Assembly (NCBI RefSeq): GCF_038595055.1
Contig: NZ_CP152002.1
Coordinates: forward strand, 4,074,501-4,138,500
Source of the DNA: Paenibacillus sp. FSL R7-0345
GTDB taxonomy: Bacteria > Bacillota > Bacilli > Paenibacillales > Paenibacillaceae
Direction: 5' to 3'
DNA length: 64,000 bases
Positions 26,422 to 33,773 of this stretch are shown here, piece by piece. The translations under genes and the position numbers were made by a program. The notes under the pieces were generated by a model. It was given only the letters and a program-made list of their open reading frames with translations. It had not been told where the DNA came from and searched no databases. The stretch's first letter is position 1. The number at the start of each line of letters is the position of its first letter.

Positions 26422-26481
26422 GCAAGAAGAAACGGCTGCGCCGCCCATGAGGACGGCACCCGTTTCTGCGTGAAATAAAAG
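26422..26481. repeat. Dispersed hairpin repeat, copy 1
   Basis: A 60 bp element GCAAGAAGAAACGG...CGTTTCTGCGTGAAATA. The outer stem is AGAAACGG/CCGTTTCT. It matches 48328-48388 at roughly three quarters of positions, with both ends nearly identical and the outer stem kept. Confidence 0.75.
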
Positions 26482-26536
26482 ATGATTCCCGTCCCCCGGC
26501 GGAATGATCCGGACCCGGGAGACTACTGCCCTGGCC

Positions 26537-26698
26537 TTATCTGCTGCGTGCGGGAGCCCGGAACATATCCAGAATCCCCAGCACAATATGCGCCAGTCCA
26601 AAACCCAGAATTCCATAGCCCCAGGCGCCCGGTGTCAAATAATACCCGAGGAGGCTGACAATAATGCCAAGCCCGGTCACAATCCAGCTGACAGTCAT
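26537..26698 (-). CDS. Small membrane protein of 53 residues
   Basis: Starts at ATG 26698 (MTVSWIVTGLGIIVSLLGYY) with GAGGTG 6 nt upstream; an in-frame ATG at 26773 has no good Shine-Dalgarno and would add a soluble extension. It has two membrane helices (about 3-20 and 27-45) with GYGILGFGLAHIVLGILDM in the second and a basic tail RAPARSR. It lies between the rodZ-like gene and yajQ. Function unknown. Confidence 0.7.
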   Translation of the reverse strand: MTVSWIVTGLGIIVSLLGYYLTPGAWGYGILGFGLAHIVLGILDMFRAPARSR

Positions 26699-26778
26699 AA
26701 GATACACCTCACTTTGGCGTAAGAACTGTAAATCATTCTTAGGTTCTCCAATTTGCCAAAGTCTATGCAGCACTTACT

Positions 26779-27744
26779 TTATTCGCCTGTATTGCTCTCA
26801 CTTCCGGCAGTACCATCCGTTCCCGGGGCTGCGCCGCCGGAAGTGTCCAGCTCCAGCAGCAGGCGGGAAGATGTTTTGCCGTCTGTAATCTCCTGGCCGT
26901 TCACAGTAATAGTGGTCGCCGGGGAGTATCCGGACTTGATGTACATATTATCAGCACCAAGCGTAAAGCTCATCGAATCACCAGCTGCTGTATTGCCGAA
27001 GCTGAGCTTCTCGCCCTGGGAGTTCTCGCCGTTGTAAACCTCAAGCCAGCTTACGCCGGTAGCTGCAATCTTAACCTGCACAGGCGTGCCGGCTGGTGCA
27101 CTTACTTTGAAGATCGTTGTTTTACCCGATTTACGGTCCTCCGTTACTGTTACCGGTCCTGCTGTCGGCGAAGGTGCCGGGGTAGCAGTCGGAGCTACTG
27201 TAGGTGCCGGGGTCGCAGTTGCCGGGTTGTCTCCGCCAGCTGCCGGAGGATTGCTGACGATACCGCCGCCAACCGCCGTCGGCGAAGGCTCAATCTTGGC
27301 CGGATCCTGCTGTTCATTCGTCACATTGGATGAATCAACGGTTTCAGAGTCGGGTTTGTTCATATTCGAGGAGGCATACCAGTAAATCACTGCGATGATC
27401 AGCACCGGAAAGGTCCACATCAGGACTGTCGGCAGCCATTTGGCATTGCGTTCTGTCTCTGTCCTGCGGCTGCGCTTCTGGATCACCGTTTCCATTGTGG
27501 TATCAACAGGAGCAGCCGGAACATTGCCGTGCTCTTCCATCAGCTCGTCCGGATTTACCCCGACAGCTTCTGCATAGGTTTTGATAAAGGCCCGGACATA
27601 AAAACTTCCAGGGAGCACTTTGTAATCCCCCGCTTCGATGGCTTCTAAATATTTTTTGCGAATTTTGGTTACTTCCTGGACATCGTCAAGACTCATCCCT
27701 TTTTGCAGACGCGCCTCTTTCAAATGCCGGCCCAGTTCCGACAT
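26779..27744 (-). CDS. RodZ-like helix-turn-helix membrane protein (YmfM)
   Basis: 321 residues from ATG 27744 (MSELGRHLKEARLQKGM), with AGGAGG upstream. Xre-type HTH at residues 5-65, one membrane segment (about 120-142, VLMWTFPVLIIAVIYWYASS), a Pro/Ala/Thr-rich external linker (about 170-220), then a beta-rich DUF4115 domain (SAPAGTPVQVKIAATGVSWL). It matches RodZ, which ties MreB to the wall machinery. It lies next to ymfK and upstream of pgsA as in Bacillus. Confidence 0.92.
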   Translation of the reverse strand: MSELGRHLKEARLQKGMSLDDVQEVTKIRKKYLEAIEAGDYKVLPGSFYVRAFIKTYAEAVGVNPDELMEEHGNVPAAPVDTTMETVIQKRSRRTETERNAKWLPTVLMWTFPVLIIAVIYWYASSNMNKPDSETVDSSNVTNEQQDPAKIEPSPTAVGGGIVSNPPAAGGDNPATATPAPTVAPTATPAPSPTAGPVTVTEDRKSGKTTIFKVSAPAGTPVQVKIAATGVSWLEVYNGENSQGEKLSFGNTAAGDSMSFTLGADNMYIKSGYSPATTITVNGQEITDGKTSSRLLLELDTSGGAAPGTDGTAGSESNTGE

Positions 27745-27760
27745 ACCATCACCTCCTAAA

Positions 27761-27824
27761 AGTTTTGTGAGCAATACTTCCATGAATCAGCTTCGTACAA
27801 AACTCGCCTCGGAAGCATATACTT
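27761..27824 (+). repeat. 64 bp tandem repeat, unit 1
   Basis: The unit begins AGTTTTGTGAGCAATACTTC and contains AGTTTTGT...ACAAAACT and CTTCC...GGAAG inverted pairs, so each unit can fold. Unit 2 follows with no gap. Confidence 0.85.
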
Positions 27825-27888
27825 AGTTTTGTAAGCACTGCTTCCACGATTTATCTTCGTACAAAACTCGCCTCGGAAGCATGTGCTT
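27825..27888 (+). repeat. 64 bp tandem repeat, unit 2
   Basis: The unit begins AGTTTTGTAAGCACTGCTTC. It has the same length as unit 1; the segment CTTCGTACAAAACTCGCCTC and the following GGAAGCAT are identical in both. It ends 2 bp before the ymfK stop codon. Confidence 0.85.
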
Positions 27889-27890
27889 AT

Positions 27891-28658
27891 TTATAGATCA
27901 TCACTGTAGCTCGTCGTAAACGACTCGTACAATATTTCTTCTGCAGGGTTATTGCGCAGCTCGATAATGATATCAAAATCATCGAAGGTGTACTCGGATT
28001 CCCGTACGAATATATCCGGGTGCTCAATCACCTTCGTGCTTGGCATGCTCATAACCTGCTGAAGCAGGTTATAATGCTTTTCATTGGAGCGGATGGTGCT
28101 GACAATGCCGTCAATAATGAAGACATTGTTCGCATTCATCTCATCTTCAGCCAGCTGGCTCCGTACCGTCTGTCTCAGCAGCGTGGACGAGACAAAGGTC
28201 CAGCGCTTCTGTGCGCAGACACTTCCGGCAATAATCGACTCTGTTTTTCCGACACGCGGCATGCCTCTAAGTCCTATAACCTGATTGCCTTCCCTCTTAA
28301 ACAACTCACCAAGGAAGTCAACAAGCAGCCCAAGCTCATCCCGGGTAAAGCGGAAGGTCTTGCGGTCATCCGAATCCCGGTCAATATATCGTCCATGACG
28401 GACAGCCAGCTTATCCACCAGACGCGGGGAGCGCAGGGCCGTAACCGTAATATTATCCACTTTTTTGAGCATTTCACCCATAAGCATAATCTTCTCATCG
28501 TCGCTGGTCTCCAGCAGCATTCCGCGGGTTTTGCCTTCAACCCCGTTGATGGTCAGAATGTTGACTTCCAGCATACCAAGCATTGAAGCGATATCACCAA
28601 GCAGACCGGGTCTGTTCTTATGTATCTTGTACTCCATATACCACTGTTTATATTCCAC
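27891..28658 (-). CDS. ymfK: YmfK-family protein (DUF3388), ACT domain plus P-loop-like motif
   Basis: The start is most likely GTG 28658, with GAGGTG 7 nt upstream, giving 255 residues (MEYKQWYMEYKIHKNRPGLL); ATGs at 28673 and 28700 are alternatives with poorer sites. The N-terminus has an ACT-like fold (RPGLLGDIASMLGMLEVNIL), followed by GMPRVGKTES, a P-loop-like motif, and a beta/alpha domain with NVFIIDGIVST. Family function is not established. It lies between ymfJ and the rodZ-like gene as in Bacillus. Confidence 0.88.
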   Translation of the reverse strand: MEYKQWYMEYKIHKNRPGLLGDIASMLGMLEVNILTINGVEGKTRGMLLETSDDEKIMLMGEMLKKVDNITVTALRSPRLVDKLAVRHGRYIDRDSDDRKTFRFTRDELGLLVDFLGELFKREGNQVIGLRGMPRVGKTESIIAGSVCAQKRWTFVSSTLLRQTVRSQLAEDEMNANNVFIIDGIVSTIRSNEKHYNLLQQVMSMPSTKVIEHPDIFVRESEYTFDDFDIIIELRNNPAEEILYESFTTSYSDDL

Positions 28659-28802
28659 TGATTCGCACCTCATAGATTCCTTTTCCCTGTTAGCTGCCAT
28701 AACCTCAAAAAAACCGGCTTCGGCATAGCTTCTGAAACACGGGTCATGTTAATGATATATAAAATAAAAATGAAAGGCAAGGTCACCGTTGTAATAATTG
28801 CA

Positions 28803-28829
28803 GAAAAGCTCCCGCGAGGGGAGCTTTTC
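28803..28829 (-). terminator. Terminator of ymfJ
   Basis: GAAAAGCTCCC and GGGAGCTTTTC, an 11 bp perfect stem just after the stop; the U-rich part lies in the stem. Confidence 0.75.
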
Positions 28830-28836
28830 CGCGTAC

Positions 28837-29097
28837 CTATGCGTTTTTCTTCGCCAGCTTGACCATGAGTCCAGCAATGGTATGCTTCTCATCGTCCGTA
28901 CCGACATCCCACAGCTCTTTGATTGCCCGGTTGGAATAGTTGCCCGGATCGACTTTTTTGTCGAGGAATTCCCCGATTTCAAAAGCCAGCTTGGTGATGG
29001 TTTCTTCACTCATCCCCATTTTTTCAGCCTGGATGACCCGGTCTCCTAAAAAGCTCTTCCAAGTATCAAAGTTTTTTACTACGGAGTCTGTTGACAT
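28837..29097 (-). CDS. ymfJ: YmfJ-family protein (DUF3243)
   Basis: 86 residues from ATG 29097 (MSTDSVVKNFDTWKSFLGDR), with GGAGG 7 nt upstream; the longer frame to 29133 includes that Shine-Dalgarno and is rejected. Helical soluble protein with KLAFEIGEFLDKKVDPGNYS. Conserved in the ymf cluster, function unknown. Confidence 0.9.
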   Translation of the reverse strand: MSTDSVVKNFDTWKSFLGDRVIQAEKMGMSEETITKLAFEIGEFLDKKVDPGNYSNRAIKELWDVGTDDEKHTIAGLMVKLAKKNA

Positions 29098-29250
29098 CTT
29101 AAATCCTCCTTCATGGTTACGGTCTGCCGTCATTTACGCCGCCAGCCGTCTTACGTGATGATTTAAAAGCAACAGTTATAATATGTCTCGTACGTGCCGG
29201 TTTTATGCTGGAGCATTTCTCCAAGAAGCTGCGAAATGCCCAAGCTACAG

Positions 29251-30018
29251 CTAAGTAATCCAGCCCCCGTTCGGACTGATTACCTGGCCGGTGATATAAC
29301 CTGATTCAGGCAGCGCCAAAAAATACACCAGAGAAGCCACCTCGCCAGGCGAAGCCAGCCGGCCAGCCGGAATTTCCTCCTCCAGCATGCGCAGCTCCTC
29401 CTCATGGAGATTGTTAAGCATCGCTGTATTTACAGCTCCGGGCGCCACAGCATTCACGGTCACCCCAGAAGGCGCCAGCTCCTTGGCCAGCGCCTTCGTG
29501 AACGCATTGACACCGCCCTTGCTGGCGGAGTAAGCTACCTCGCATGAGGCACCGGAGATCCCCCAGACCGAAGACACGTTAATAATCCGGCCGTAGCGCT
29601 GGGAGACCATGTAAGGCATAAAAATCTGACTGCACAAAAAAGTCCCCTTAAGGTTAACAGCCATCACTTCGTCCCATTCTTCTTCGGTCACATCAGCAAG
29701 CATCCCGTAATGCGCCTTTCCGGCATTGTTAACCAGAATATCCGGCAGCATGCCGCTGCTTTCCAGCCGTTCGGCCATGCGCACAAGCTGGCTGCGGTCC
29801 TTCATGTCCGCAGCCACAGTCATTACCTTTGCCCCCATCGCCAGACAGCGGCGGGCTACATCGTTGGCCGCTTCATGCGAATTCATATAATGAATGACGA
29901 TATTCATCCCGACAGAGGCAAAACGCTCGGCGATCGCGCCGCCGATTCCCCCGCTGCCTCCCGTGATAAGCACAGTCATCTCTTTGATTGGTTTGCTGCT
30001 CTCCCCCGTTAGCTCCAT
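29251..30018 (-). CDS. ymfI: Short-chain dehydrogenase/reductase YmfI
   Basis: 255 residues. The Rossmann glycine motif TGGSGGIGGAI (about 15-25), NNAG, the catalytic Ser of NVSSVWG and the YSASKGG Tyr/Lys pair are complete. FabG-like fold, NAD(P)-dependent reductase. Its ATG shares one base with the ymfH stop (TAATG), so the two are coupled. The substrate is unknown; the Bacillus orthologue sits in the same place. Confidence 0.92.
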   Translation of the reverse strand: MELTGESSKPIKEMTVLITGGSGGIGGAIAERFASVGMNIVIHYMNSHEAANDVARRCLAMGAKVMTVAADMKDRSQLVRMAERLESSGMLPDILVNNAGKAHYGMLADVTEEEWDEVMAVNLKGTFLCSQIFMPYMVSQRYGRIINVSSVWGISGASCEVAYSASKGGVNAFTKALAKELAPSGVTVNAVAPGAVNTAMLNNLHEEELRMLEEEIPAGRLASPGEVASLVYFLALPESGYITGQVISPNGGWIT

Positions 30019-31298
30019 TAAGGACTCACCACAAGCGATACGCTAAGCTGTTCCCAGTCGATATGGGCCCGCAGACGTGCATTGACATCATCCAGAGTAA
30101 TCGACTCATAGACCGGTAGCACTTCAAATAGATCCCCGCCGCGGAACTGATAGCGCGTGAATTCATGGGCGATACTCTCCGGAGAATTCAGCATGCGCAG
30201 ATAGCCGCCAATTTTCTTTTTGCGGGCCCGCTCAAAGTCCTTCTCGGCAAAGCCGGAAGCAAGTACAGCATTAACCTCTTCCTTAATCCGTTTCAGCAGC
30301 AGATCCGGGTCCTTCGTATCCCCGCCAATCGCCGAAAACGCATATTGAGGAGAGCTGTTGAATTCATGACCGAAGCTGTCGGAGATCAGTTCTTCATCAT
30401 ACAGCTTCTGATAGAGCGCCGTACTGCTTCCGAACAGCAGGTCAAGCATCAGCTTGGTGGTCAGGTCACGGCGTACCCCGGCTTTCCCGGTCAGACCCTC
30501 AGATTTCTCCTTGAATCCGAACAGGCACTTCGGCATCGAGACGGCCAGCCGGCTCTCCTTATGCTTTTGTGCCACCGCTGCAGGCTCCTCTTCAAAAATA
30601 CGCGTGATCTCACCCTGCTTGCCGTAGGATTTGGCTGCCTGGTTGCTGCGTACCAGCTCAAACACCTTCTCCGGCTCTACGCCACCGACAACGAACAGCA
30701 GCATATTGCTCGGATGATAAAAGGAATTGTAGCAGGTATAAAGTGTTTCTTTGGTTATCGTAGCAATGGAGTCGATCGTGCCGGCAATATCGATATGCAC
30801 CGGATGCTTGGAGTACATGGCTTCAATTAATCCGAAATAGACGCGCCAGTCCGGATTATCGGCATACATATTAATCTCCTGCCCGATGATGCCCTTTTCT
30901 TTCTCCACATTTTCATCAGTGAAATAAGGGCGCTGCACGAAATCCACCAGGGTGCTGAGGTTAGTCTCGATATTTTCGGTCGCTGAAAAGAGATATACTG
31001 TCTGGTCAAAGCTGGTAAAAGCGTTGGCAGACGCGCCGTTGGAGGCGAAAGTAGCAAAAATATCGCCTTCCGGCTCCTCAAACATTTTGTGCTCCAGGAA
31101 GTGGGCAATTCCGTCAGGTACTGTGGTTTCTTCACCGCCGGCCACTTTGAAATGATTGTCTACTGAGCCGTATTTGGTTGCAAAGGTGGCGTAGGTTTTT
31201 TTGAAGGCCGGTTTGGGCAGTACATATACCTGCAGCCCGTTGTCCATAACCTCGTGATAAAGCGTTTCCTGCAGCTTGTCATAATGAATTTTGTTCAT
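30018..31298 (-). CDS. ymfH: M16-family zinc peptidase YmfH (catalytic subunit)
   Basis: 426 residues. The inverted zinc motif HFLEHKMFEE (HxxEH, about residue 67) and the downstream Glu in EKEKGIIGQEINMYADN are intact. The partner gene ymfF lies 3 bp upstream and lacks HxxEH, so the pair likely forms a heterodimer like mitochondrial processing peptidase. It is probably cytoplasmic. The C-terminal half holds the second M16 domain. The peptide substrate is unknown. Confidence 0.94.
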   Translation of the reverse strand: MNKIHYDKLQETLYHEVMDNGLQVYVLPKPAFKKTYATFATKYGSVDNHFKVAGGEETTVPDGIAHFLEHKMFEEPEGDIFATFASNGASANAFTSFDQTVYLFSATENIETNLSTLVDFVQRPYFTDENVEKEKGIIGQEINMYADNPDWRVYFGLIEAMYSKHPVHIDIAGTIDSIATITKETLYTCYNSFYHPSNMLLFVVGGVEPEKVFELVRSNQAAKSYGKQGEITRIFEEEPAAVAQKHKESRLAVSMPKCLFGFKEKSEGLTGKAGVRRDLTTKLMLDLLFGSSTALYQKLYDEELISDSFGHEFNSSPQYAFSAIGGDTKDPDLLLKRIKEEVNAVLASGFAEKDFERARKKKIGGYLRMLNSPESIAHEFTRYQFRGGDLFEVLPVYESITLDDVNARLRAHIDWEQLSVSLVVSP

Positions 31299-31301
31299 CT
31301 G

Positions 31302-32585
31302 CTATTCCCCCTTCCCTGTCAGGAAATAAATCGTATCCAGCTGGAAGGTGTCGGCAGCCGCCTTCACATCTTCAGCACCAATGCCGTCCACTTGTGCAAG
31401 CAATTCCTGCGCTGAACGGTCTTTTCCGGACAATTGGCGGTTAAAATCAAACGAGATCAGCTCAAAAGCGGAGTCCTGGATCTCGGACAGCAGGTTGCGG
31501 ATCATCGCTTTGGTCTGATTCAGCTCCAGATCACTGATATTTCCAGCCTTCAGCTCATCGAGCTGTTTACGGATAATGTCCACGGCCTTGCCGTAATTCT
31601 GTGTTTCAATCCCCGACTGGATCGTGCCTATGCCTTTATGGCCGTCATAGCGGGAAGAGGCATAGTAAGCGAGACTTTCTTTTTCACGGACGTTAACGAA
31701 CAGCTTGGAATGCGGATATCCGCCCAAAATGCCGTTATACATCAGCGCAGAAGCGTATCTGTCGTCGGAATAGGTAATGGAAGTACGCAGCCCCATGTTG
31801 AGCTTGCCCTGATTGACATCCAGCTTCTCTTCCACGGTCCGGACTTCTGAAACACTAACAGGCTTGAAGTTGGAGCTGTATCCACCCGTGTCCTTGTGGG
31901 CACGGCCAAAATGACGGATAACCAGCTTCTCCACTTCTTCAGGCGTAGTGTCACCAACGACATACAGATCAAGGATTGCGCCGTTCAGCCATGCCGTATA
32001 GGATTCATACAGGCTCTTGGGGGTGATGCTGTCAAGATCGGCTCTTTGTCCGAGCGGATGCAGACGGTACGGCTCCTGGCGGCACATTTCTTCAATGCAG
32101 CGTTCGGCGGCATAGCGGATTTTATCATTTACGATGGCTTCCAGCTTCTTGCGTACCGTTTCACGCTCTGTTGCCACATAAGAAGCCCGGAAGCTTCCAT
32201 CCTCCAGCAGCGGCCGGGTCAGCACCTCACCGAGAAAGGCAAACGACTCACCAAGCAGACTCTCTTTGCTCTGGACAAACGAATCGTTGATTGTATCCAT
32301 CCGGAACTGCACAATCTGATAGTCGCCCCGTTTGTAGATATCAAAACCAAAACCGGCCCCGTAGAGCTCTTCCAGCTGCTCGCGGAACTGCATAGTCTCC
32401 GGGTAGGTAGCTGTGCCTCTGCGGAGGACAAAAGGAGCCAGCGCCGTCGGTGTTACTGTGCTCTCATCGAGCGGTACTCCGGCATAGAGGGAAATGGCGA
32501 AGGTTTTAAACGCCTTGGTCGGCAGTACGTGAATACGAATGCCTGCAGCGTTACCATGTTGAAATCCATTGTTTGTCAAGTCCAA
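31302..32585 (-). CDS. ymfF: M16-family peptidase-like protein YmfF (non-catalytic subunit)
   Basis: 427 residues. M16 fold, but the position of the HxxEH motif reads FVLRRGTATYPETMQFREQL, so zinc binding is lost. The second-domain Arg/Tyr substrate-binding motif is present (NVREKESLAYYASSRYDG). This is the usual split of roles in heterodimeric M16 proteins. It is first of ymfF-ymfH-ymfI. Confidence 0.93.
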   Translation of the reverse strand: MDLTNNGFQHGNAAGIRIHVLPTKAFKTFAISLYAGVPLDESTVTPTALAPFVLRRGTATYPETMQFREQLEELYGAGFGFDIYKRGDYQIVQFRMDTINDSFVQSKESLLGESFAFLGEVLTRPLLEDGSFRASYVATERETVRKKLEAIVNDKIRYAAERCIEEMCRQEPYRLHPLGQRADLDSITPKSLYESYTAWLNGAILDLYVVGDTTPEEVEKLVIRHFGRAHKDTGGYSSNFKPVSVSEVRTVEEKLDVNQGKLNMGLRTSITYSDDRYASALMYNGILGGYPHSKLFVNVREKESLAYYASSRYDGHKGIGTIQSGIETQNYGKAVDIIRKQLDELKAGNISDLELNQTKAMIRNLLSEIQDSAFELISFDFNRQLSGKDRSAQELLAQVDGIGAEDVKAAADTFQLDTIYFLTGKGE

Positions 32586-32666
32586 AACTCCTTTACGGCG
32601 TGGATAGATGCTGTACTATTTAAGTTTATGAAGTATTATCCATTCTAAACCATTCCAAAGTAAGGA

Positions 32667-32695
32667 AGCAACCGGCAGAAGATTTACCGGTTGCT
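32667..32695 (-). terminator. Terminator of sleB
   Basis: AGCAACCGG and CCGGTTGCT, a 9 bp stem, about 20 bp after the sleB stop. The T tract is weak. Confidence 0.65.
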
Positions 32696-32713
32696 CTGAG
32701 TCTGTGCATAGAC

Positions 32714-33577
32714 CTACATACAGAAGATGTGCTCCCCGATCGTCATGACCTGCGGCCGGGTCCAGATCCATTTGGAGGTCGCCGTCTTCGGGTTAAAATA
32801 ATACAGGCAGCCGCCGGAAGGATCCCAGCCGTTAAGCGCCTGCTGGACAGCCTTGCGGGCCTGCTCATTCGGTTCGAGATAAATCTGGCCGTCGGCTACA
32901 GCCGTGAAAGCTCCCGGCTGGAAAATAACGCCGGACGGCGTGTTCGGAAAGCTCGGGGATTTAACCCGGTTCAGGATGACCGCAGCCACAGCCACCTGGC
33001 CTTCAAACGGTTCTCCCCGTGCTTCGCCGTAAACGGCATTGGCCATGATCTTCAGATCATTCTCGGACAAGCCCATGGTGTTGCCGGAAGATAGCTCTGC
33101 AGTTGTATTATTCTTGCCAGTATCTCCGGTATTGCCTGTTTTGGCAGCAGTTTGATTACCGGTATTCTTTTTAGCCGTAGTGGTTGAAGGCTCTGTCGGC
33201 TTCCATGCTTTGGTCGCATTGTACAGCTTCAGCTTTGTTTTAGCCCCGACAACGCCATCAGACTTCATCCCGAATTTCCACTGGAACCAGGTTACCGCAT
33301 TTTTAGTCTTTGCTCCAAACTGGCTGTCAATCTTCCCGTTATAGTAACCGAGATACTTTAGTCTGCCCTGCAGCTCATATACATCTTGACCCGACGAGCC
33401 TACCTTCAGCGGGGTCGTTCCGAAGGCCGGAAGCGCCTCTACCTCACTAACAGGACTTAGTTCTGACTGCTGCGGACTAGCATAAACATCGTGATCCTCG
33501 AAGAATCCCCCCGCAAACGGTGCGGCTGCCAGTACCAGAGTCATCAAAGCAAAAATCCACTGCTTATGTTTTTTCAT
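32714..33577 (-). CDS. sleB: Spore cortex-lytic enzyme SleB-like
   Basis: 287 residues. Signal peptide at 1-26 (WIFALMTLVLAAAPFAGG), then a peptidoglycan-binding-1 domain (about 50-115, VGSSGQDVYELQGRLKYLGY), a Thr/Asn-rich linker, and a Hydrolase_2 lytic transglycosylase domain (about 170-287) with Glu in YGEARGEPFEGQVAVAA. It degrades spore cortex during germination. No ypeB partner follows, unlike Bacillus. A sigma-G-type promoter is present. An SleB/CwlJ paralogue is possible. Confidence 0.9.
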   Translation of the reverse strand: MKKHKQWIFALMTLVLAAAPFAGGFFEDHDVYASPQQSELSPVSEVEALPAFGTTPLKVGSSGQDVYELQGRLKYLGYYNGKIDSQFGAKTKNAVTWFQWKFGMKSDGVVGAKTKLKLYNATKAWKPTEPSTTTAKKNTGNQTAAKTGNTGDTGKNNTTAELSSGNTMGLSENDLKIMANAVYGEARGEPFEGQVAVAAVILNRVKSPSFPNTPSGVIFQPGAFTAVADGQIYLEPNEQARKAVQQALNGWDPSGGCLYYFNPKTATSKWIWTRPQVMTIGEHIFCM

Positions 33578-33626
33578 TGGGGTCGCTCTACCTTTCTATT
33601 GTAAGTTCAACATGGATGGCTAAAGT

Positions 33627-33657
33627 TATTATGACGACTGGCAGGACATCCTATGCA
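33627..33657 (-). promoter_or_regulatory. Putative sigma-G promoter of sleB
   Basis: Minus strand TGCATA (33657-33652), an 18 bp spacer and CATAATA (33633-33627), a full match to the sigma-G pattern TGMATA-N18-CATAMTA. B. subtilis sleB is forespore-specific and sigma-G dependent. Confidence 0.8.
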
Positions 33658-33711
33658 TGGACAATATGAACTGCACCGCATACCTGCTGCAGCCGTGCCG
33701 GACAGCGCAAA

Positions 33712-33742
33712 AAGCACCCTCTCCGTAAAGGAAAGAGTGCCT
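33712..33742 (-). terminator. Terminator of spoIIIE
   Basis: GGCACTCTTTCC pairs with GGAGAGGGTGCT across a 5 nt loop, followed by TTTTT on the minus strand. Confidence 0.85.
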
Positions 33743-33773
33743 TATCATTTGGTAATGCCTTTAAAGTGCCTGT

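Noticed and set aside
26395..26616. 73-codon minus-strand frame
   Set aside because: Overlaps the 53-residue membrane-protein gene and the hairpin repeat; composition looks random.
27761..27888. CRISPR array
   Set aside because: Only two contiguous 64 bp units without spacers; no cas genes.
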